From the NCBI GenBank assembly GCA_029204225.1, contig CM055109.1, forward strand, positions 566,958 through 630,957: a stretch of DNA of 64,000 bases, given 5' to 3'. Below the pieces are notes generated by a model that had not been told where the DNA came from, ran no database searches, and saw nothing but the letters and a program-made list of their open reading frames with translations. The position numbers were made by a program, and so were the translations under genes. Position 1 is the stretch's first letter, and each line of letters opens with the position of its first letter. This DNA comes from Diphasiastrum complanatum. Taxonomy: Eukaryota > Streptophyta > Lycopodiopsida > Lycopodiales > Lycopodiaceae. Shown here one piece after another: positions 55,490 to 64,000 of this stretch.

Positions 55490-58400
55490 ATGCTTCCTTC
55501 CTGCATTAGTGCTGGCTCAAAGCACGTGGATGATGAGGCCTCTGATGGCGGTACTCCAAAATCCGGGACGGAAAAGGACGGATTGAAATCTCTCACGCAT
55601 CAGGTTCTTCTCTCTCTGAAAGACAACTATCTAAAAGGATGCGTGTAGCCCTTTGCTGTAAGCCAATCTTAATTGTTAATACAAGTACTATTTTAAAGTA
55701 TTTCCTCAACAGTTTACTATTCAGCTTACAAGAGGATTAATTCTGTAAACTTTAGATTTTGTAAGAAATCGCATGCCAGTTTTCTGTGACTGCGGCGCAG
55801 CGACCAAGGCGCAAGCTGCCTGTTTAGAGAATGAATTTCTGCAAACTAGCTTCAATTCCTTAAGAGATTACATGCCAGTTTCCGCGAGGCTGCGATTAAG
55901 CTGCGCCCTGTTCAGAGGATTTATGAACTCTGCAAATTAGCTGTCAATTTCTTAACATGAGGCTGTGGACAAGCTGTCTAGAGAATTGGATTCTTCAAAT
56001 TAACCTTAGATTCCCTAAGAAATCACATGTGAGTTTCTGTAATGCAGCGATCAAGCTGCTGTCTAGAGGGTTAAATTCTGCAAACTAGCTTTAAATTCCT
56101 TGAGTATATACATGCTAGTGTTTGTGAGGCAGCAACCAAGCTGCCTACATAGTTACCAACAAACGCGCTTGCAAATAAATTCAACGCATATTTTAAAGTT
56201 TTAAACACATTTGCTAGTGGTATAGTATGAAAACACAGTAAAAGTTTCCGAATGAGTCTTAATGTAAAAAGGAGTAAAAAACCAATCAAGTGCTTGAAAA
56301 TTTCAAGTTTGTGTAACTTGTACAGTGTAGCGCGTAACTTTATGTTAATCATCAATGATTTTCAAATTACCCAACATTTTATGTAAGTTCTTAAGATATT
56401 TGTAAATTATACTATGTAAACCTTAGCATGTAAGATGTCTTTTGTTCCTACAACTCCCTTACAAACAAGATTTTAGAGGTAAAAAACAATTCAGCGTTTT
56501 TAGGTGGCAATGTATAAATGTTTGGAAACGTCCCCACTCCGAAACCGGAACCACGTGCATTTGCAGGTCTGCCACATTTGCCAGTAATTATGGCTGCTGT
56601 TTGGAGGATTAAATTCCACAAATTAGCTTTCAATCTCTTAAGATACGACATGCCAGTTCCTGAGAGGCCGCGACGAAGGTGCCTGTTCCACAAAATCTGT
56701 CCCTCAATGCTGTCATTGTCTTAAATTTCTTGAACAGTGCCGGTAATATATTCAGGCACAAATGATAGTTTTGATAAAAGATAGGCCCCTTACTGCTAAC
56801 ATATTTTGAATGTCTACATCCATAAAGAAATGCTTATACGTAAATTATAGCTCATACAAAGGCCATAAATAGGATATTATAGATATTCTCATCCACAAAG
56901 AAATTTTTAAAAATAGATTACAGTCCTTTAACCCTAGAAAGTGGGAAAATGTGGTCCATAAATAATTCACTCTTATACAAGGAGTCTCCTTTCTTATCAT
57001 TCATTACATTGTTAAAAAAACTTTGTAGCGACCTTTGACCTAAGATTAAGGTTTGTTTATTTATGGCTAGGCTTAACAAATTGGTCATAAATGGAAAAGG
57101 TCCTTATTTTAACATATTGGAGCTCTAGTCTCTGATTAGTTGAAATACTCAAGAATGGTGATTACTATATTAACTCTTGCACTCATCAATTACTATTTTT
57201 TCTCTTGGATATTCTATATGGAGCTGGCTGGTTGGATTCTAACTCCTGACCTAGAGGAGGGGAAAGGAGACTTCTATCAACACCCACCTATTGAGGACAC
57301 GCTGGGATTATTTTTGCAATGGTATTTGATAAGATCAATTTTCATATGCACAATATATATATTCACGCTACTTTAATACATAAGGCGGAGCAAGCGACTT
57401 TACTTAACACGTTTCCACAGCCACTAGGATTCACACGTCTTTGTTGAGGAAATGAGCACTTTTATTCAATTCGGCTATTTGATAGGATCGGGGATATCCG
57501 TTTTCTTTAATTCTGAGACTTCTAGTTCTTTATACTGTTTTTGCTTGAATTCGCAGCCTTATAGGGAACAATGCTATATTGTTCCTTGTGCCTAGTTGCA
57601 ATTCTGTGGCAGTAGCAATTTGAATGAACCCAAGGACGGCACAACCTTACTAATCCCCTTTCTTTGAAATAGCTCGTTCAGCAACTAGTATCTGGCTGGC
57701 ATCTAAAGCCTGTGCCTTTTTCATCCTCACACGAAATTTTGCCATTTCAAAGTGTTCTCCGAAATAAAAAAAGGTGAAAACAATACATGTCATTCCGTTA
57801 GGTGTACGAAATATGTTTCGTGCACCATACGGCATGACTGATGGAGAGCAGAAGAAGACGGAATTTTTCTTTTGGAAAGTAAAGATGAATAAAAACGAAT
57901 GAAATTTCTTTCCCCTTAGTGACTGTTCTGATTCCCTCGTGCGGCCAGAACTCTTATGTGAATAAAGGAAAATGGTAAGGTCGTACAACAGAACATAGAA
58001 GTTGGTTGCTTTTTGAAAGTTACTCAATTTTGTTATTCTAAGCACCTGAAGCCATAAGATCTACATATTTTCCAGTTTGATCAGCTAAGCAGGCTAAATA
58101 GCTCTATCTTGGGCTTCAAATGTGTTAGTTTTTTCAGTGCTTATCTTTGTCGTTACCTGATTGATTTCTTCTGCTGTGCAGTTTAAGGACATGGTTTTGA
58201 AAGCGTCACTTGCGTACAGACAATGTAAACCAGGCTCATCTGCAATTTTTAATGATGATCCAGCCAATTTTGATGAATTTATAACGTCTGGCTTGAAGTC
58301 AGGAAAGCGACAGTACCAATTTGGAAGCGCTCGGTCGATTTCTGGACAGGGTGCTGCTAGTCCAAGGTCAAAAAAGTCTCAAGAATCTAATTTTTCCCAT

Positions 58401-59895
58401 GCAAAAGTTCCCAGACATTCAGATAATTCCAGTACTGACAATCAGCAGTTAGCAAGTGAAAAACCTTCTGTAGGGGATGGCGCAGGTCAGGAGTGGGTGG
58501 CTCAAGTAGAACCTGGAGTGTTGATAACATTTTTGACTCTAGCTAATGGTGGAAACGAGTTGAGACGTATCAGATTTAGGTAGATTTTCTGTTATTTATG
58601 TTTATCGTTCAAGTCTGTAGCTTTTAGTGATGCAAGGCAATCGTCGGACCTTTTAACCCTGCTTTCAATTTGCGGAATATGTTTGTGGGGGTTGAGATTT
58701 TCTGTTCGATATTTTTGCAGTAGAGAGGTATTCGACAACATGCAAGCAGAAGCATGGTGGACTGCAAACCGTGAGAAGGTGCATGAACTCTATAATGTAT
58801 CTGGAAGAGAGAAGTTACCGGCTGCGTTTCCCAGTCCACATAGCTCAAAAGAGGTTGTGTGCGCCTCCATCTCTGTCCAAAGTTTTCTTCCTTACACCAT
58901 TTTATAAAAAAAATATGTCAAACTTGATAGATGACACTGAACATCTGTAACAGCTGAATTGCATCAACTAGAACATATCCAGTAAACTTTTCGTGAATTA
59001 CAAATTCTCAGACTGGTCCAGCTCGTAGAAACTTCATAACTACTCCCCTGTGCAGTTCAAAGCCACCTTCATATTGAGCTAGTTTTAGTGCATTGAGTTT
59101 TGGAGATAGCCACAAGTTCATCTTGAATTCAAAGTAGAAATTATTTTTCTCAGCAACTATTTGGAAATAAAACTTCTGCCAGTCATCAAAAGGGTAGCCC
59201 TATTTTTGTCAGATATGCACCTTTATAAAATCGAAATCGTCAAAATACGGAAACTCAATGTCATGATGCGTATCACAGGTCAAAAGCATCAATGAATTCG
59301 GAATAGGTGCAAGCCCTGTGATTTCTCCTCGTTTAGTTGGGGATACAACAGCAAAGCTCAATGCTGAACCAACTCAAAGCTCAAATACTCAAAATCCTGG
59401 GTCCAATGATATAAAGAATGGAGCAGATGCTTTATCAGCAGATAATGCAAGTGGCAGTGGAAGTGAGCAGGTAACTGAGGATGACCCTGGAGTGTATGTA
59501 ACTGTGAAAGTACTACCAGGAGGCAGCAAGGTGTTGAAGCGCGTGAGATTCAGGTAAGATGCCTTAAGTATTCGTTATTAGTTACGTTGACATTCATGTC
59601 TTGTCATGTGGACATGTTATGATTTGATGGCCAATACTTACAGCATCTACAGTTTAGTGTTCTTGAGGGACAGTGTGAAATTCATGGGCACATGTAAGGA
59701 CTTGATGTTTTTTTTGCAATGGATCGAATAACATTTGTTGACGTCTTTGAGCTAACACTGCTTGAACGTAAATGTTGCAGCTGTGATAGATTCACTGAGC
59801 GGCAGGCAAAACTGTGGTGGGACAAAAACAGGTTTCGAATTCATGAGCAATATGTTAGGGAGCCAACACGAGGTACATCATTCAGAAGCATGTGA
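55490..59895 (+). CDS. BREVIS RADIX family protein (five coding exons)
   Basis: Predicted 344 residues, the usual size for the family. Exons: 55,490-55,603, 58,182-58,579, 58,721-58,853, 59,279-59,553 and 59,781-59,895 (TGA). All introns are GT-AG and phases join correctly. The ATG lies 3 nt after an AG acceptor, suggesting a 5'-UTR intron. Residues 1-38 (MLPSCISAG...) give one N-terminal Cys, a possible lipidation site as reported for the family. KSLTHQ-FKDMVLKASLAYRQC spans exons 1-2 and matches the conserved N-terminal block. BRX domain 1 is about residues 142-196 (EWVAQVEPGVLITFLTLANG ... WWTANREKVHELYN). BRX domain 2 is about 278-332 (DDPGVYVTVKVLPGGSKVLK ... LWWDKNRFRIHEQY), with EQV instead of the usual EWV and SCDRFTER at a normally SR-F-EL position. 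BRX proteins act at the plasma membrane and nucleus in auxin-related growth and vascular or stomatal polarity; BRX domains mediate protein-protein contacts. The role here is inferred from the family. Confidence 0.88.
55735..56150 (+). repeat. Intronic tandem repeat in BRX intron 1
   Basis: Five diverged units of about 70-100 bp: AATTCTGCAAACTAGCTT, ATTCCTTAAGARATYACATG, CCAGTTT and AAGCTGCCTGT. An isolated sixth unit is at about 56,605-56,690. Confidence 0.75.
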
Positions 59896-61185
59896 TGGGA
59901 AGGAAACTTATCGTATAGTTAACTTTGAGGCTTAACAAGAAGCAAGGCTATATTTCTTAAGAGGCTGTTATGATATTGACTTGTTAGCTCCTACCTCCAT
60001 AATAATGGTAAATGGTTTTTTGGATTTTGTGGTTGTTAGCACCTTGAAGTTACTTGCACATGTTGCAATCAAACGGATAGATGGCTCGTAGAAAAGACTG
60101 CTAGGCCTGGATTTGTCATTTAGAATGACCAGACAGATATTTGCGGACAATTTCTTTTTTCAAACCTTGCTGTTCACAGTTATTACGTGGAATGTTATAT
60201 TATTTTTGAAATGAAGTGTGAGCGATTGATTGTAAAAATATGAGCAGAATGACTTCAATGAAACTATTTGCCTGTAGGAGGTCTGATCCATTGATTTTCT
60301 ATCGTATATAGGTTCCCAAAAGAACCCATAAGATATGGCTTTCACAGTCAGAGCACCACACTTAGAAATGTTGCTAAGCTGTGTACTTGCATAGGCATTT
60401 GAATTTTAATATTTCTGTAAATGTGATATGAGAAAACGGTGTTCTATTGGATTCAAACCAATCACAAACGCCAAGCAACCCTTCAGAAGGATTGGAGCTT
60501 TGCTCTCACAACAATAGGAAACTCTTACAAAGGCATATAAAGGCATTCATCCGTTTGGTAGTTTCCTGCTGTCCTCTCTTTACTGATTCTATGCAGAGCC
60601 ACAATCAAGAAAACCGCTATCCAGATGGGGTGGCTAGCCAAAAAAAATCATGACATCAAAGTCTTTGTACAGCAATGCATATGCTTATTTTTTTAAATGG
60701 ATAAAAGTGTGTTCCTAACATCTTTACGAGATATTCTTGTTGTGTGAAATTATGATTGCAATAATTGACCTTGAATACAGCTTGTGACGATGATACAAAC
60801 TTGATTGGCCTTAAAGCAGCAGTCATATACACGGCAAAGTGGACCAAGAGTACTCATTTTGAAGGTAAACGTAAAAGCTATTGTATATTTTGGTCTCTAA
60901 AACATTGATTTCTAACAAAAACACATTGTTTGATATTAGATTCCCACGGTGCTGCTGCCTGAATGTCCTGGAAAGAAAGAGGTATGATGCATATCTATTG
61001 TCTGCTAGACATTATAAAATCGGCATGTAGAATCATATAATGTTAACAACATTTGTTTCAAATTGATAAGGAGATACAGCTCCTCCAAACAGCGATAGCT
61101 GATATGCACCAAGGCCACTTTGTGTTTCTGCAACGGTACTACTTAGAACTGGCATCACCAAGTACAGTTTTCACACTAAACATCG
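59896..61185. other. BRX downstream DNA, no further gene
   Basis: Aligns with 18,231-19,845. Presumably includes the 3' UTR of the BRX gene; no reliable polyadenylation signal can be singled out. Confidence 0.5.
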
Positions 61186-61189
61186 ACAT

Positions 61190-61295
61190 ATAGATGTTTA
61201 TAGCTTGTGGGCTCCTCAGATCTCCTTATTCCATGGGTAGACCAGGATTTGAGTTTGCCACTGGCTCTCTCTCATCCCAATTTTGCCCCCTTTTT
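61190..61295 (-). mobile_element. Old SINE remnant, copy 2
   Basis: Counterpart of 19,845-19,955 (CAAACTCAAATCCTGGTCTA on the minus strand). Its A-box part has been shortened. Confidence 0.45.
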
Positions 61296-61414
61296 GTGTT
61301 CATTCCAAATATTAGTGAGCTTTGTAAGTTGATCAAATCTAATACCAAGGGACACGAACTTTGCAATCAATTGCTTGTAAGTTGCATATATGTCGCACAA
61401 GTTTAATAAGATAA

Positions 61415-61881
61415 GGGCTTGGCCCACTTACAAGTTAGCTAACTGCAAGGTATGTTAGTGCTAACTTCTGACAATTAACTAACTGGCAATTTTGTTGCCC
61501 CACCTGCAATTATCTACCTCAATTACGTTTTTTGTAACTGAGGTGCAACCCCACTTACAAGCTAGCCATTTACAAGTTAGTAACCGAGGAGCAACTATGG
61601 AGGAGGAAGACATGGCGATTGGAGGACAAGAGAGGAAGGCAATTGGACGATTGTGGAGTTTGGATTTAACACTGACTGAAGCACAAGTTAGCTTAAGAAA
61701 AGTGTTTCAAAATAGTTAACACAACAGTTAAGCAACATCATAACTTGAACTAGTTCAAGTTAGTGCTAACTGAAATCCATTAACTAACTTGTGTCAGTTA
61801 ACTCTAAGTGGGGCAGCACACTTCTCAATGAGCTTCATTTAGCACTAACTAAAAATCACTAACTTGTAAGTGGGGTGGGCC
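61415..61881. mobile_element. Foldback element, copy 2
   Basis: GGGCTTGGCCCACTTACAAG at the left and, complemented, GGGCCCACCCCACTTACAAG at the right. Same position and structure as 20,113-20,577, so it predates the duplication. Confidence 0.65.
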
Positions 61882-63485
61882 CCTAATCCAATTTTATTCG
61901 TACCTTTAAAATCATTCCTTTGTGCAAGGAAGAAAACACTCTTAACTTTTTACACAAATATAGATTTGTTCTTCGCATCTACCGTTTTGGCTCATGCAAG
62001 TATGCCAAATGTTTGTCGTGTTTCAAGATATCTTATACTTTTGACGAGTCATTAAACTCACCATTTTGATAACATGGCAAATGTATGATGGTATAGGCTA
62101 CATTCAATGCTCAATTTGTACCTTTGAGAAGAAATTGTTATTATTAACTTCATTCCTATTTTCAGGGAGATACAATTTGTAGCTTTACTATTCATTAAAA
62201 AGTTCAGACCATAATATTTGTCACTAAAACTATGAAGTAGATGTACTATGCATGCAAACCAGAGTGGTGCCTAAAAGTGCTTAAAAGAGTTGCAATGAAA
62301 ACACACTATCGACATCTAGGGTAGAATGTCAAAACTATAACCATAAATGTGCCCAAGAAGTGCCTATAAGAGTATGCACTAGCTAGCAAGCATGCATGAG
62401 TACAATTTTTGCATGGAGCGTTTGGCTTCATCAATTGTTGCATCTTTGTGAGAATCTATAGTCCCAGTAGAGCTCAACTCATTAATCATTGTAGATTGGA
62501 TTCACTTGTTCAACAATCGTGTCTCATGGTCAATTATTAATGAGCTTATTCACAACAAAGCTATCCATATCGTTAGTCTCCATTCTCGCTTTCGAGATTT
62601 GAAGTTATAAGAACAAACAAATAAAAAAACATGCTAATCATTGAGGTATGGAATTCTATTCCACATGATTATGTAAGAACAAGTACGTTTTTCCAACATT
62701 CAACTCTTAAGTCATGATTCGCTTATAGTTTATCAACCTACTTTAGCCCATTGGAAAAACTCGGAGATAGTACGGACACAATTAACGTGCTTGTGGACTC
62801 CATGATCTCATGAAGGGGTTCAATTAAAAGTTAAGTTCTTGCTTCACTATGGTATAATTATCAATAGATATACTACTGATGCTATCATGCACCAAAACAG
62901 AAGTAAGAGTAGAGAATTTAGGCCACACTGTGCACATCATCTAGTGATCATAGTTTATAAACTCAAGATCCATTCTCAATCATCTCAAATGGCACTTGGG
63001 TAATACCTAGGAAGAAGTAGTATGATACTAAGTTCCTCAGTTTCTACAAAATATTTGTAAGCTAAAGATGTGGAGATTGACATGCAAAGAGTTGGAGTTG
63101 ATGGTTAGGGTTTGGACATCCAGATAAATAAGGTGTGATCTTTGTCCATCCATATATAACAAGAGCCAAGAAAGTCCACAAAAAATGTTAACTAAGTTCT
63201 TGAGAATGAAGGGGCCTGCAACCTCACTAGAAAAGAAGAGATTGTAAGCTAGGTGAGTCCTTAAGTCAAAATAGCGAGGGATTGGAAAAAGGCACATTGT
63301 AGTTGTTGATCACTATGCTCAATCACCCTTATTCAAAAGTAGTTGTACAAAATTTGCGAGAGAGCAAACTTCATTAATTGCTATAAAAAAGCATCTCAAT
63401 CTTTTCTTATATACACCTTGTTAGGCACGCCACACAAGGAGGGTGACTACTAACTAAAAGTATTAACAATTTTTACCAAGGCCAA
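61882..63485. other. Non-coding duplicated DNA, no gene recognised
   Basis: Aligns with 20,578-22,315 apart from small indels and the missing copia scrap. Confidence 0.6.
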
Positions 63486-63489
63486 AGCT

Positions 63490-63580
63490 TTAGTGCATCA
63501 CATCAACATGTAGACCAAGATTTGAGCTTGAGCCTCCATTGTGATAGTTAACAATCTTATCCAACTCATCTATGATGGGG
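63490..63580 (-). mobile_element. SINE remnant, copy 2
   Basis: Counterpart of 22,320-22,410, with the same B-box-like AAGCTCAAATCTTGGTCTAC on the minus strand. Confidence 0.5.
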
Positions 63581-64000
63581 GACATTATCTCAATCTTTGA
63601 GAATCATATACTTAGAACCATAGTACTAAGGAACGAGGTCAAAGAAATCTGAATAATCAACAAGATCGACAATAAGCATTCAAGCAACAAGTGTTAGATG
63701 CAAGGTGTTAGGTCCTTTTCTCAACAAGGCTATACAAGAATAGGAGGGCACCAAGTTATGAGTCATATGTTTGATCCTAGGGATATACTATGCTAGAATG
63801 TGTTGCTTGCTCTTGAATAGGATTGTAGCAAAGGTATGTACCTTCAAAATGCATAGGCCCACAAATGTTTGTACATAAGCTTTAGTTTGAAGTATACCAC
63901 CTCACCCAAAGTCCCTTGTTCCACATAGAGGAACTATCTTTCTCTCTTTATGGCCCAAAACAAGAGATATAGGATCATAATTTGGTCCAAGAGCTTAAAA

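Larger units (their letters stand above)
56929..64000 (+). repeat. Segmental duplication, copy 2 (partner 14,382-22,815)
   Basis: Starts within BRX intron 1, includes exons 2-5 and continues to the window end. This copy retains exons 2-3, missing from copy 1, and lacks the LINE, the young SINE, the 350-bp insert and the copia scrap. It has its own differences: a 25-bp gain near 60,063 and a replaced block at about 60,437-60,497. Confidence 0.9.

Overview
This is nuclear DNA of a land plant. The one intact host gene is a BREVIS RADIX (BRX) family gene with introns, and that family is plant-specific. The rest is decayed transposable elements typical of plant genomes: Ty1/copia and Ty3/gypsy elements with tRNA-type primer-binding sites, two kinds of non-LTR (LINE) fragment, tRNA-derived SINEs and inverted-repeat elements. 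Long introns, nested insertions and pervasive stop codons suggest a large, repeat-rich genome. The sequence does not let me name the species or choose between seed-plant and seed-free lineages.

Layout. 1-14,050 is a pile of copia fragments: B on + at 2,221-6,829; A, D and C on the minus strand. It also holds a LINE piece, a 374-bp inverted-repeat element inside C and a tandem array at 8,530-9,040. 14,382 to at least 22,815 is a diverged direct copy of the block that starts at 56,929 and runs off the window end. This first copy keeps only the last two exons of the BRX gene and carries its own LINE, SINE, inverted-repeat element and a 70-bp copia scrap. 23,428-33,480 is nested copia and gypsy debris. 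Within it, copia G (25,359-27,676, TTGCC target duplication) sits inside minus-strand copia E and has a rearranged 3' LTR.

34,196-43,991 is a gypsy element split by copia K (34,652-38,458, both LTRs, CAGAC target duplication). 43,428-48,739 has an LTR, a primer-binding site, a long leader with a roughly 1.2-kb array of a CGAGTCATTTT-like word, and a degenerate gag-like plus coiled-coil reading frame with no recognisable pol. Homologous copies of that frame lie at 49,831-50,755 and 23,428-23,962. This is the best candidate here for something not well described.

52,480-64,000 is the BRX locus. It has tandem repeats, three diverged G-box repeats and a (GA)n tract upstream, then a five-exon gene (55,490-59,895, predicted 344 residues) with two BRX domains, followed by non-coding duplicated DNA with a foldback element and SINEs. 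No transposon protein in the window is intact. Most premature stops are explained by C-to-T or G-to-A changes (CAG or CAA to TAG or TAA, TGG to TGA or TAG), consistent with long-term cytosine methylation. No bacterial-type operon, CRISPR array, rRNA or functional tRNA gene was found.
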